Source of the DNA: a virus
Strand: one strand, 5' to 3'
Virus record (IMG/VR): IMGVR_UViG_3300049726_000100
Coordinates: 1 to 64,000 of that record
DNA: 64,000 bases
In this document: one piece after another, positions 34,812 through 44,966 of the stretch
Layout: the number at the start of each line of letters is the position of its first letter
Numbering within the stretch: the stretch's first letter is position 1
Notes under the pieces: model-generated
Seen by the model: only the letters and a program-made list of their open reading frames with translations
The model's database searches: none
What the model was told of the DNA's origin: nothing
Translations under genes and position numbers: made by a program

Positions 34812-34840
34812 AAAACTGAAGCAAAAACTTCAGTTTTGGT
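34812..34840. terminator. Hairpin, probable terminator
   Basis: AAAACTGAAG and CTTCAGTTTT form a 10-bp stem with a CAAAAA loop, upstream of the mobile nuclease gene. The T run after it is short. Confidence 0.55.
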
Positions 34841-34873
34841 AATTAGGGGTACGGTCATATAGTTACAAAGATT

Positions 34874-35602
34874 ATGAAAAATAAATTAACTACATTAGAA
34901 TTTATTGAAAAAGCAAATAAAATACATAATAATATTTATGATTATTCTTTGGTTGAATATACGGGTAATAGAAATAAAATTAAAATAGTTTGTTCAAAAC
35001 ATGGAATATTTGAGCAAATACCATTTGACCATTTAGATGGTCATGGTTGTTCAAAGTGTTCACATCCAAGTAAAAAATCAACGATAGAGGAATTTATTGA
35101 AAAGGCAAATATTATACATGATAATAAGTATAATTATTCATTAGTAAAATATGTTAATGCACATAAAAAGATAAATATAATTTGTAAAAAACATGGTGAA
35201 TTTTTACAAAAACCTAATGCTCATTTGTGTAGTCAAGGTTGTCCTATTTGTAAAAATTCGAAAGGCGAAGAAAATATTATAAAATATTTAAAAGAAAATA
35301 ATGTTTTATTTGAATATCAAAAAAAATTTGATGATTGTAAAAATAATAAATATAAATTATTTTTTGATTTTTATTTGCCAAATCAAAATTTATTAATTGA
35401 ATATGATGGTGAACAACACCATAAAATTTTTAAACATTTTGGCGGTAATATAAAATTTGAAAAAACTAAATTAAACGATAAATTAAAAACAGAATATGCA
35501 TTAAACAATAATATTAAATTATTGCGTATTCCATATACTGAAAAGAAAAATCTTTCAGAAATATTAAAAAATAATATAAGTATTTTAATAAATACAAAAT
35601 GA
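34874..35602 (+). CDS. Putative homing endonuclease, zinc-repeat plus PD-(D/E)XK fold, 242 aa
   Basis: Two N-terminal repeats (EFIEKANxIHxNxYxYSLVxY, CxKHGxFxQ, CxxC) lead into a Vsr-like nuclease domain with FFDFYLPNQNLLIEYDGEQH and LLRIPY. It is a shorter relative of the reverse-strand protein at 18387, which has four repeats. It lies between two hairpins and the first fibre gene, whose frame opens 1 base after its stop. It is probably mobile. Confidence 0.7.
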   Translation: MKNKLTTLEFIEKANKIHNNIYDYSLVEYTGNRNKIKIVCSKHGIFEQIPFDHLDGHGCSKCSHPSKKSTIEEFIEKANIIHDNKYNYSLVKYVNAHKKINIICKKHGEFLQKPNAHLCSQGCPICKNSKGEENIIKYLKENNVLFEYQKKFDDCKNNKYKLFFDFYLPNQNLLIEYDGEQHHKIFKHFGGNIKFEKTKLNDKLKTEYALNNNIKLLRIPYTEKKNLSEILKNNISILINTK

Positions 35603-35603
35603 C

Positions 35604-36719
35604 ATGCCATTTTTCGCAAGACCAAACTTAGAGAATACTCAATTTAAGCAATTAAGTGGAAGTACACTAACCTTAGAAGGTCAGACTCAAATAGCATCTG
35701 TATCTGGTTTAACACTTACTGATGGTAATCCAATTCCAACTAATGTATTACTTACTGCAAGTGGTGCATCATTTTCAACAGATGGATATGTTTTAACATA
35801 TTGTGATACTACAAAAACAATATCATTAGCACAATCATCTGCATCAGGTGGTTCGACAATATATAATGGTGCATCACCTACAACATGTTCTGTTGGTGGA
35901 TTAGATATTAATACTCCTATTATAGGTTGTCAATTATCATGTATAATTGAAATGATGGTTGCACCAGTACTTTATCCTACATTAATATCGCCAAGTAGTT
36001 CACTTTCATTATCACCAACAACAACAATTTTTGAAATAGGTTGTAGTATTGCATTTACTGGAACAATAAATTTTGACAGGGGTAGTGTATTTCCCGTATA
36101 TTGTGGTGGTACTCAATATAGAACAGGCGTTGCTGATTGTTATGTTTTTACAGATATGGGTGGTAATCAATATTCGGGAATAACTAATACATGCATAATG
36201 CCAAGTATAACAATATCATCTGGTAATAATACTGCATTTGGTGTTGTTGATTATACTGCAGGAATAGCACCTACAAAAAGTGATGGAAATTTAATGACAG
36301 GTTGTACATGTTCTGCAGATACAATTTCATCATGTGCTGTTGTTTGTGGTATATATCCATATTTTTATGGAAATAGTGTAAGTGTTCCTACTGCTGGTTC
36401 AGCATTACTTACAACAGGTACTAAATGTGTAATTGATAGTAGTAGTAATGTCATAGTAAATTATAATGTTACAAGCAAATATATTTGGCTTGCAACTCCC
36501 GCAACATCAACAACAAAAACTAAGTGGGAAGGTTCAAATGCACCAACAACAAATACAGAATCAATACCGGGTGGATTATTTAATGCACCAACAACAGTAT
36601 CAGTAAATTCTCCAAGTTCTTGTTGGTCAGGAGTAAATTATAAATTTTACATTAGTAATTATCCAACAAGTACAATAGCTGGTGGTACTCCTTATAATAT
36701 AACATTTAAAAATAGTTAA
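35604..36719 (+). CDS. Tail fibre/adhesin module protein, 371 aa
   Basis: The N-terminus (NTQFKQLSGSTLTLEGQTQIA) matches that of the 41027 gene. A central domain (ASPTTCSVGGLDINTPI, then IFEIGCSIAFTGTINFDRG) recurs in the 36722 and 41027 proteins. It is rich in Ser, Thr, Gly, Asn and Cys with no enzyme motif, fitting a beta-structured fibre or decoration protein. The start could be GTG/ATG variants; ATG at 35604 follows the nuclease gene directly. Confidence 0.6.
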   Translation: MPFFARPNLENTQFKQLSGSTLTLEGQTQIASVSGLTLTDGNPIPTNVLLTASGASFSTDGYVLTYCDTTKTISLAQSSASGGSTIYNGASPTTCSVGGLDINTPIIGCQLSCIIEMMVAPVLYPTLISPSSSLSLSPTTTIFEIGCSIAFTGTINFDRGSVFPVYCGGTQYRTGVADCYVFTDMGGNQYSGITNTCIMPSITISSGNNTAFGVVDYTAGIAPTKSDGNLMTGCTCSADTISSCAVVCGIYPYFYGNSVSVPTAGSALLTTGTKCVIDSSSNVIVNYNVTSKYIWLATPATSTTKTKWEGSNAPTTNTESIPGGLFNAPTTVSVNSPSSCWSGVNYKFYISNYPTSTIAGGTPYNITFKNS

Positions 36720-36721
36720 AC

Positions 36722-38689
36722 ATGGCAACACAATTAAATACAAATATAAAAGTTTCAGCACCTGCACCAATTGATAAACGATATTTAAGTGAAAGAACAG
36801 TTGGTGGTAGTCCATTGCCATATTCCGCAACAACAGAGGTAATTGCAATAATTCCTTCAAGTGAAAGATATATTGGATTAACAGTCAACATTAATAATGT
36901 TGATTATTGGTTTAAAAATGGTGTTGCTGATGGTAATTTGATATTAAAAACAGTTACGGGTGGAACAGTTAATATTATTAATGCAATAACTGGTGCAACA
37001 AATATTGGATTTTTTAGCGGAAAAACAGGTATACAAACACTTAATTTAAGTGGTGCTGGTTTTGGTTCATATATTGGTAATTATTATTCTGAATATAATA
37101 ATTATTATAGAGATAGTTCAGGAATTGTAAGACTTGGTACACCAACATATCATGGGGCACTTAGACGTGCATATATAAATTCTGCAAGAACAGTTTCATG
37201 GTTATTTGACCAAGGTTTAAATGCATGGCAATTAAGTAGTGTTGATATTACTTCATATATTGGAAATTATGTTCCAATTATTGGATATACTGGTAGTGGA
37301 TTTACAAATGCAACATGGAGTGGAAGTACATATAATGGTTCTGTTTTAGTTACAGCATATGGTAGTTTAAATACAGGTGTAACAATTACAGTAGGTAATC
37401 CAGTGTTTAATAATATACGATATAATGAACTTAGATTTAGAACAATAAAATCAAAAAATCCGGGTGTTATTAAAATAACAAACGATGATAGCTTTATATA
37501 TTTTTCAGGTTCATCATTAACAAGAGGTCAAAATCTTGGTATTGGTATTGGTATTTATACTGGTGTAACTGGAAATACATTACAATTCAGGAGTATTCTT
37601 GGAACAGGTGGTACTACTGTAACAAATAATGGTGGTACAATTCTCATATCTTCAAGTAGTGGTGGTACAACAATAGGTGCTAATATTGGTATTGGTACTG
37701 GTATTTATAGTACTAAAGTTGGTGCTTCATTATTATTTAGAAGTCTTAAAGGTAGTGGTAATACCACAGTAATTCAAAGTGGTAGTACAGTTGTAATATA
37801 TTCAAGTGGTGGTACTGGTAGTGAAAAATATACATATGGTTCACCTTCAGTATGTACTGTTGGTGGTTTACCTGCTGGTTCAACATTAACAGGTTTAACA
37901 GCAAATCAAATATTAGCAGAAATTTTAGTTCCAGAATTATGTGGTACAATTACAGCACCTTCAATTGGAATTGGATTAACTGCTTCAGGATTATATGAAA
38001 TTGGTTGTAGTCTTTCTCAAACAGTTACTGGAACATTTAATAGAGGTTGTATTAATCCACAATATTGTAGTAGTTCAGATAAACGAAGTGGTTGTGCAAT
38101 TTCATATTGTTTTACTGGTTGTGGAATGCCTTCTGGTTTTCAGAGTTGTGCATCATCACCTGCAATACAAACAAATCCAAGTTATAGTGTTATAATAAGT
38201 TCACAAAGTTGGGGAGTTTGTACTTGTTATGATGCAGGTAGTCCTGCTTTAGGTAGTAAAGGTACACAATATTGTACAGCACTATCAGCAGGTTGTACAA
38301 GTGCTGCAAACAGTTCAATTGTAGGTGTTTATCCTCTTTTTGGAACAACTTCAAGTATTACTGTTTTAACTAAACAATCATTAGTAGATATGACCACAGC
38401 AAATAATGTTCAAATGAATTTAGTTTCAGATAGTAGTCCAAATAAACAAAAATTTGAAATTCCATGTGCTTGGCTCAGTACACCAACTAATAGACCATTA
38501 GTAGGTGTTCAACAATATAATACTGTTTCAGCACAATGGGAATATCCGGGTGGTTCACAAGGAAGTTCATTAGCATTATGGAATTGTAGCACATCATCAG
38601 AAACAATACAAGGAAATTCAATTGGTTATTGTAGATATACATATAATGGTGTTGATAGAAGCGCAGTATGCATAAGATTAGTTTTTTAA
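36722..38689 (+). CDS. Tail fibre protein, 655 aa
   Basis: An N-terminal attachment-type domain (residues 1-80; MATQLNTNIKVSAPAPID, GLTVNINNVDYW) is shared with the 42123 protein. A Gly/Thr/Ser-rich shaft (about 100-370) contains repeated IGIGTGIY segments. The C-terminal module VGGLPAGSTLTGLTANQIL...YEIGCS is shared with 35604 and 41027. It starts 2 bases after the preceding stop. It probably forms part of the host-recognition fibres. Confidence 0.65.
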   Translation: MATQLNTNIKVSAPAPIDKRYLSERTVGGSPLPYSATTEVIAIIPSSERYIGLTVNINNVDYWFKNGVADGNLILKTVTGGTVNIINAITGATNIGFFSGKTGIQTLNLSGAGFGSYIGNYYSEYNNYYRDSSGIVRLGTPTYHGALRRAYINSARTVSWLFDQGLNAWQLSSVDITSYIGNYVPIIGYTGSGFTNATWSGSTYNGSVLVTAYGSLNTGVTITVGNPVFNNIRYNELRFRTIKSKNPGVIKITNDDSFIYFSGSSLTRGQNLGIGIGIYTGVTGNTLQFRSILGTGGTTVTNNGGTILISSSSGGTTIGANIGIGTGIYSTKVGASLLFRSLKGSGNTTVIQSGSTVVIYSSGGTGSEKYTYGSPSVCTVGGLPAGSTLTGLTANQILAEILVPELCGTITAPSIGIGLTASGLYEIGCSLSQTVTGTFNRGCINPQYCSSSDKRSGCAISYCFTGCGMPSGFQSCASSPAIQTNPSYSVIISSQSWGVCTCYDAGSPALGSKGTQYCTALSAGCTSAANSSIVGVYPLFGTTSSITVLTKQSLVDMTTANNVQMNLVSDSSPNKQKFEIPCAWLSTPTNRPLVGVQQYNTVSAQWEYPGGSQGSSLALWNCSTSSETIQGNSIGYCRYTYNGVDRSAVCIRLVF

Positions 38690-38699
38690 AATATAAAAT

Positions 38700-40934
38700 A
38701 TGTCAAGAAATATAGGTACATTTAATTTTGCAGCAAATTTCGAAGGTCTTTTAAAAGCACCTATCGATGCAAAACAATTAGTTGGTACATATGCTGACCT
38801 AACATTACCTGCAACATGGTGTGGAAGTGGTAGTGTTTGGCTTTATGATGGTGCAGTAGTTTCAGTTGCTTCAGGTGTAAATAGAGGATTATTCTATTTA
38901 TGTGATGCTAACAACTATACTTCAACAAGTAGTTGGATAAAAGTTGGAAGTGGAAGTGGTACATTAACTGGTGCAACAAATGGTTTACATCTTGCAAATA
39001 GTGGAACAACAGTTGCATTAGGTGGTAATCTTTTAAGTGGAACAACAATTAATGGTATTGGTTTACATAATATAAGTTTATCAAATCTCACCGATTTTCA
39101 AGTATCTACAAGTGGTTTAACAACTATTTTTGGTATTGATAATGTTGGTTTACTTTTTTTATTTTCAGGTGGTTCATTTTCTTATGAAGACAATGGTGGT
39201 ATAAAATATGGTGGTGATTATGAAAGTTATTTCACTAATCGTTCTCTTATAACTAAACAATATGCGGATGAAATAGTTACTGGTTTAAAACCTAAACAAG
39301 TAGTTAAAGTAGCTACTACAACAAATTTAACATATCCTTTCAGTGGATTATCAACAATTGATGGTATTATACTTTTAAATGGTGATAGAGTTTTAATAAA
39401 AAATCAAATACCATTTATACCAAGTGGTAAAACAAATGGTATTTGGATTGCAAGTGCAAGTACGTGGACACGTGCAATAGATTTCGATGGTACACCAAGT
39501 GGTGAAGTAGTTTCTGGTTCATATGCATGGGTTTTAAGTGGTGATACAAATAAAAATACTTCATGGGTATTAGCAACGGATGACCCTATAATTGTTGACA
39601 CTACTCCATTATTATTTGTTTATTTTAATCATGTTACTGATGTTAAAGCAGGAACAGGAATTACTGTTACAACTTCAGGTACAACACATATTATTAGTCT
39701 TAATGATGCAACACAAGATATACTTGCTGTTACAATTACTGGTGCAACAAATGGTGTTTGTAAATACGATAGTCATAATGTTTGTCTCGATAATACAATT
39801 CAAACAATACTTAATTCTACATTAACGGGTGTAACTGGTGGATTAACAAAATATAGTTGTCATGATGCTTGTCTCAGTACAATTACACAAAACATATTAA
39901 ATATTTCAGTTACTGGTGCAACAAATGGCATTTGTAAATATGATAATCATAATATTTGTCTTGATGGTACTGTTTTTAATTCAGTATTAACAGGTGCTAC
40001 AAATGGTATATGTAAATACGATAGTCATAATGTTTGTCTTACTACAATTACACAAAACACATTAAATACTTCAGTTACTGGTGCAACAAATGGTGTTTGT
40101 AAATACGATAGTCATAATGTTTGTCTTGATAATACAATTCAAACAATACTTAATTCAGCACTAACTGGTGCAACAAATGGTTTAACAAAACAAGGACGAC
40201 AAGTTAAACTTGGTGGTAATTTAACTGGTGTTACTACTATTAATTTATGTAATAATAGTTTGCGTTTACAATCAGATAGTACAAATATTTATGGACTTGC
40301 AGATTTTAGTTTAAATACTATATATTCAGATTCAAAATTTAATATATGTTCTCAAAATGGAAGTAGTGCACAATGGGGATTATCTGGTAATAGTGTAAAT
40401 ATTGGCATGTATCATTGTATAAATCTTTCAAATGGAAGTAATATTAATATCTATAATACTGGAATTACATTTACAAATAAATGTTCAAGTGCATTAAAAA
40501 TAGTTAATCTTGGTAATAGTGGTTTAACATATGGCGGTAATTATTGTAATAATAATCCACGTTGGATTCCTGATAAAGAATATGTTGATGAACAAATAAG
40601 CGGTACTTCAAATCTTGTTAAGATAAAACTTAATGGTTATTATTGTACATTAAATCAAAATTATTATACATATAGTTGCGATGATATTATTGCTGTATCT
40701 GGTGTTTCATCACATCCAATATTTTTACCATCATTACCAGTTGTTGTTTGTAATTACACTCAAAAAATAACAATTGTCGACATTTGTGGAAATGCGTTAG
40801 CAGACCCAATAACAATTAATGGTAATGGAACATGTATTAACAATGGTGGTTATTCTACAATTAATACTGATTATGGTTCAATAACATTTGTATATAATGG
40901 AATTTTTTGGAGTGCAATTGCTTTTGTTAACTAA
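38700..40934 (+). CDS. Tail fibre protein with GATNGxCKYD repeats, 744 aa
   Basis: Residues about 195-320 carry a tail-fibre module (ATTNLTYPFSG, NGIWIASASTWTRAIDFDG, NTSWVLATDDP) also present in the 1725-residue protein. Residues 340-500 hold five or so repeats around TGATNGVCKYDSHNVCL. The C-terminus is beta-rich. The Cys content is high for a fibre. Confidence 0.65.
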   Translation: MSRNIGTFNFAANFEGLLKAPIDAKQLVGTYADLTLPATWCGSGSVWLYDGAVVSVASGVNRGLFYLCDANNYTSTSSWIKVGSGSGTLTGATNGLHLANSGTTVALGGNLLSGTTINGIGLHNISLSNLTDFQVSTSGLTTIFGIDNVGLLFLFSGGSFSYEDNGGIKYGGDYESYFTNRSLITKQYADEIVTGLKPKQVVKVATTTNLTYPFSGLSTIDGIILLNGDRVLIKNQIPFIPSGKTNGIWIASASTWTRAIDFDGTPSGEVVSGSYAWVLSGDTNKNTSWVLATDDPIIVDTTPLLFVYFNHVTDVKAGTGITVTTSGTTHIISLNDATQDILAVTITGATNGVCKYDSHNVCLDNTIQTILNSTLTGVTGGLTKYSCHDACLSTITQNILNISVTGATNGICKYDNHNICLDGTVFNSVLTGATNGICKYDSHNVCLTTITQNTLNTSVTGATNGVCKYDSHNVCLDNTIQTILNSALTGATNGLTKQGRQVKLGGNLTGVTTINLCNNSLRLQSDSTNIYGLADFSLNTIYSDSKFNICSQNGSSAQWGLSGNSVNIGMYHCINLSNGSNINIYNTGITFTNKCSSALKIVNLGNSGLTYGGNYCNNNPRWIPDKEYVDEQISGTSNLVKIKLNGYYCTLNQNYYTYSCDDIIAVSGVSSHPIFLPSLPVVVCNYTQKITIVDICGNALADPITINGNGTCINNGGYSTINTDYGSITFVYNGIFWSAIAFVN

Positions 40935-40975
40935 CGAATAATATTTAAATAGTTAAATAATTAAGAATAAAAAAA

Positions 40976-40983
40976 CTATTTAT
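40976..40983 (+). promoter_or_regulatory. CTATTTAT, late-type motif variant
   Basis: A variant of the AGTATTTAT site in an 92-base intergenic gap, 51 bases before the ATG at 41027. Confidence 0.35.
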
Positions 40984-41026
40984 TATTAAAAGAAAAATAA
41001 AATTATAATATATAATAAATAAAATT

Positions 41027-42103
41027 ATGGCATTTAATACAAAAATTAAATTAACAAATCAACATGTTGAACAAACTCAAAATAGTTCATTAGTATTAAG
41101 TGGTAAAACTCAAGTTGCAACAGTTGGTGATTTAAGATATCAAATACATCCTGATTTTACTGGAAATACACAAGTTGTTGATAAAAGATATGTCGACCTT
41201 CAAGCAAGTGGTGCTACTGGTAGTACTGTTTATAAATTAGCAAGTCCTACTTCAGTATGTGTCGGTGGTATTGATGTTGGAACAATTTTAACTGGTAAAA
41301 CATCAAACGAAATACTAAAAGAAATATTAGTTCCTACTTTAAATCCAGTTTTAACTAATCCATCAAGTTCAATTTCTTTAAATCCTTCAGGAACTTTTGA
41401 AGTTGGTTGTAGTATTTCAACATTATGCGTAATAACTACATTAAATCAAGGATGTATTAATCCACAATATACAGCAACATGTAATAAAATAAGTAATGGT
41501 GCATGTTGTTATAAATATAATGGTGTTGGTGTTACTGGAAATTATGCATGCACTGCATTAAGTGTAACTAAATGTGCTGCTTCTTATGTTATTTCTGCGG
41601 GTACACAAACATGGTGTTCATGTGTAACATATTGTGCTGGTGTTCAGCCAAAAAATAGTGCAGGTGGTAATTATGGTTCACCTCTTTCTGCTGGTGATAC
41701 AACACAACAAACAGCATCATTAACAGGTATTTATCCATATTTTTGGGGTAAATGTACTTGTCCCGGTGCTGCGGGAGCAAATCGTCCAACAGCAACAAGT
41801 GCTATGGTAGGTGGTGGAACTAAAATTGTTGCAAGTTCATCAAGTTCTATTAGTATTAATTTTAATAGTGGTAGTGATGATTATTTGTGGTTTGCATATC
41901 CAGCATCAAATACAGATAAAACATGTTGGTGTATAACTGCACTTAATAATGGTTCTATTGGTGGCGGTATTAGTCCTGCATGTAATTTATTTCCATCATC
42001 TAATATAACTAGTGTTACAACAGTTTGTTGGTCAGGACAAAGTTATAAAGTTTATATTAGTAATAAACAAACATGTGTAACATCATCAATGTTAATAAGT
42101 TAA
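41027..42103 (+). CDS. Tail fibre/adhesin module protein, 358 aa
   Basis: A paralogue of the 35604 gene: the same N-terminal pattern (QTQNSSLVLSGKTQVATV) and central module (ASPTSVCVGGIDVGTIL, then FEVGCSISTLCVITTLNQG). It is Cys-, Gly- and Thr-rich. With the following gene it forms a pair that mirrors the 35604/36722 pair, pointing to a block duplication. Confidence 0.6.
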   Translation: MAFNTKIKLTNQHVEQTQNSSLVLSGKTQVATVGDLRYQIHPDFTGNTQVVDKRYVDLQASGATGSTVYKLASPTSVCVGGIDVGTILTGKTSNEILKEILVPTLNPVLTNPSSSISLNPSGTFEVGCSISTLCVITTLNQGCINPQYTATCNKISNGACCYKYNGVGVTGNYACTALSVTKCAASYVISAGTQTWCSCVTYCAGVQPKNSAGGNYGSPLSAGDTTQQTASLTGIYPYFWGKCTCPGAAGANRPTATSAMVGGGTKIVASSSSSISINFNSGSDDYLWFAYPASNTDKTCWCITALNNGSIGGGISPACNLFPSSNITSVTTVCWSGQSYKVYISNKQTCVTSSMLIS

Positions 42104-42122
42104 TAAATAAAAATATAAAAAA

Positions 42123-44873
42123 ATGGCAATACAATTAAATGATAATTTAAAGATTAATGTTGGAAATCCAATTGATTCAAGATATTTAAATTCTTGTAAT
42201 TATCCATATGTGAGTGTTGCAGCAGTTAATGCTGACATTCCTCAATCACAAAGATATAGTGGTTTAACAGTAAATATACTTAATACTGAATATTGGTATC
42301 AAACAGGTACTAATGATGGTAATTTGGTAATTAAAAATGCCAGTGGTACAACTTTATGTGCAAATAATGGTTTAGCAAAAAATGGTAATATAGTATCGTT
42401 AGGTGGTATATTAACTGGTGATACATTAATATCATTACCACTTAATTCCCAAATAACATTAACTGTTGGTCAAGGTAATCCTGCTAATTTTAATGGTGGA
42501 TATTTTTCTGTAACAAGAGATTGTATTTTAGCATGTAATAATAAAGTGTTTATTGGTGCAAGAAGTGGTTCAAGAAGTGCAATAACTATAATACCAACAG
42601 GTATTACAGTTTGTAGCGATATTGGTAGTTTTAAAGGTATTGAATATTATTGTGATTATAGCGTAAATTATACTAATCGTTCATTAGTTGACAAAGGTTA
42701 TGTTATTAGTGTAATTTCTGGTAGTACTGGTGGAACTAATATTTGTTCAAGTGATACACAAATAATATTCAATAAAAATAATATATTAAGTGGTAGTACA
42801 GGTTTAATTTATTGCCACACAATAGATGCATTACAAATTAATAATGGAAGTCAAGCATTAGGTTGTGGTTCAGTAGCAATGGCTGGTGGTAGTACTACTT
42901 ATAGTGGTGCAACAAATTCTGTAGCAATGGCTGGTGGTTATACTTGTGCTGATTATTCAATAGCAATGGCTAATGGTACTGCTTGTGGTATTAATTCAAT
43001 AGCAATTGGTAATGCTATTACTTATGGTTGTAATTCAGTAGCAATGGCTGTTGGTGCAACACATGGTTGTAATTCAGTGGCAATTGCTAATGGTTTTACA
43101 GACACTGGTGCAACAAATTCAGTAGCAATGGCTAGTGGTGCTGCATTTGGTTGTATGTCAGTAGCAATGATTGGTGCAACACATGGTTGTTGTTCAATAT
43201 CAATGATTGGAGAAGCATATGGAGATTGTTCAATAGCAATGAATGATGGAACTACATATGGTATTAATTCAATAGCAATGGCTGGTGGTATTACTTGTAG
43301 TGGTGCAACAAATTCAGTAGCAATGGCTAGTGGAACTGCTGTATGTGGTTTTAATTCAGTAGCAATGGTTTGTGGTATTACATATTCTGATTGTTCAGTA
43401 GCAATGGCTTGTGGTCAAGCATGCGGTTATTTTTCAGTAGCAATGGCTGGTGGTACTACTTTTGGTAGTAATTCAGTAGCTATTGGATGTAATAGTATTA
43501 CATGTATTGGATGTAATACAGTAGCAATGGCTGGTGGTATTACATTTTGTGATAATTCAGTAGCAATGGTTAATGGTTTTACTAATGCTTGTTCTTCAGT
43601 AGCAATGGCTGGTGGTACTACTAATGGTTTTAATTCAGTAGCAATGGTTAGTGGTCAGACAAATTGTATTAATTCAGTAGCAATGCTTGGTGGTATTACT
43701 TGTGCTGATTGTTCTATTGCAATTGGTATTAATAGTAGTACTTGGGCTTGTAATTCAGTAGCAATGACTGGTGGTTTAACTTGTGCTGAATGTTCAGTAG
43801 CAATGAATGGTAGTATTTCAAATTGTTGTAATTCAGTTGCAATGGCTTGTGGTTGCACAAACGGAATTAATTCAGTTGCAATGGCTTGTGGTTACACAAA
43901 CGGAATTAACTCAATTGCAATGAATACTGAAAGTGTTACTTTTAGTGATGAATCCGTAGCAATGGCTGGTGGTCAAACAAACGGAATTAATTCAGTAGCA
44001 ATGGCTTTAGGTGCAACGCAAAGCGGTGCAACATATTCAGTAGCAATGGCTGGTGGTCAAGCAAATAATTGTTTTTCAGTAGGAATGGTTTGTGCTCATG
44101 CAGTTGGTTGTTTTTCAGTAGCAATGGTTTGTAGTCAAACATATGGAATTAATTCAGTGGGAATGATTAATGGAATTGTTTGTAGCGATTGTTCAATAGC
44201 AATGATTGGTGGAACTACATTTGGTTGTAATTCAGTGGCAATGATTAATGGAACAACACAAACTGGAGCAATAAATTCAATAGCAATGATTGGTGGAACT
44301 ACATTTGGTTGTAATTCAGTGGCAATGATTAATGGTTATACTGATACTGGTGCAACTTGTTCTGTAGCGATTGGTGTGGGTAGCATTACATATTGTTGTG
44401 GTTCAATAGCAATGATTGATAGTATTGCATGTAGTATTTGTTCAATAGCAATAGCTGGTAGTAGTACATATGGTAGTGCAACATATTCAGTAGGAATGGC
44501 AAGTGGTGTTGCAGGTGGTTATAGTTCTGTAGCAATGGCTGGTGGTCAAGCAGATGGTTGTTATTCAGTAGCAATGGCTGATAGTCGTACGTGTGGTAAA
44601 TATTCAGTAGCAATTGGTTGTGATAGTATTTCATGTAGCGATTGTTCAATAGCAATGCTTGGTGGTATATCAACAATTAATTGTTCAATTTCCATAGGTA
44701 ATATAATTTGTGGTAATGTTACTGGTTGTACTGTTACAATAAATAACATATTAAATTTAACACCAACAACAACACCAGCAAATCCAACACTAGGTACAAT
44801 ATTTACTTGTTGCACAGATAATCATTTATATTTCTATAATGGTGGTGGTTGGAAACAATTAGATAATCCATAA
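42123..44873 (+). CDS. YadA-like repeat fibre protein, 916 aa
   Basis: The N-terminal domain (MAIQLNDNLKINVGNPID, RYSGLTVNILNTEYWY) is shared with 36722. Residues about 240-860 consist of several dozen repeats of roughly 12-18 residues around NSVAMAGGxTxG, with S-V/I-A-M/I-x-G at each turn. This is the pattern of YadA-type trimeric adhesin heads (left-handed beta-roll). The C-terminus (LYFYNGGGWKQLDNP) resembles phage fibre ends. It probably forms a trimeric, cysteine-rich receptor-binding fibre. Confidence 0.7.
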   Translation: MAIQLNDNLKINVGNPIDSRYLNSCNYPYVSVAAVNADIPQSQRYSGLTVNILNTEYWYQTGTNDGNLVIKNASGTTLCANNGLAKNGNIVSLGGILTGDTLISLPLNSQITLTVGQGNPANFNGGYFSVTRDCILACNNKVFIGARSGSRSAITIIPTGITVCSDIGSFKGIEYYCDYSVNYTNRSLVDKGYVISVISGSTGGTNICSSDTQIIFNKNNILSGSTGLIYCHTIDALQINNGSQALGCGSVAMAGGSTTYSGATNSVAMAGGYTCADYSIAMANGTACGINSIAIGNAITYGCNSVAMAVGATHGCNSVAIANGFTDTGATNSVAMASGAAFGCMSVAMIGATHGCCSISMIGEAYGDCSIAMNDGTTYGINSIAMAGGITCSGATNSVAMASGTAVCGFNSVAMVCGITYSDCSVAMACGQACGYFSVAMAGGTTFGSNSVAIGCNSITCIGCNTVAMAGGITFCDNSVAMVNGFTNACSSVAMAGGTTNGFNSVAMVSGQTNCINSVAMLGGITCADCSIAIGINSSTWACNSVAMTGGLTCAECSVAMNGSISNCCNSVAMACGCTNGINSVAMACGYTNGINSIAMNTESVTFSDESVAMAGGQTNGINSVAMALGATQSGATYSVAMAGGQANNCFSVGMVCAHAVGCFSVAMVCSQTYGINSVGMINGIVCSDCSIAMIGGTTFGCNSVAMINGTTQTGAINSIAMIGGTTFGCNSVAMINGYTDTGATCSVAIGVGSITYCCGSIAMIDSIACSICSIAIAGSSTYGSATYSVGMASGVAGGYSSVAMAGGQADGCYSVAMADSRTCGKYSVAIGCDSISCSDCSIAMLGGISTINCSISIGNIICGNVTGCTVTINNILNLTPTTTPANPTLGTIFTCCTDNHLYFYNGGGWKQLDNP

Positions 44874-44912
44874 AAAATATTTTTAATATTATTAACTTTT
44901 TATAAATATTTT

Positions 44913-44922
44913 AGTATTTATA
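44913..44922 (+). promoter_or_regulatory. AGTATTTATA late-type motif
   Basis: Full motif, 54 bases before the ATG at 44967. Confidence 0.45.
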
Positions 44923-44966
44923 AAATATTATAAAAAATTATAATAGTATGATAAATAAGAAAATTT

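Noticed and set aside
42840-44700. CRISPR-like or satellite DNA repeat array
   Set aside because: The repeats stay in one open frame and vary in length and sequence as protein repeats do.
42120-44880. Reverse-strand open frames inside the fibre genes
   Set aside because: They are by-products of repeated low-complexity coding sequence and have no starts, signals or protein-like composition.
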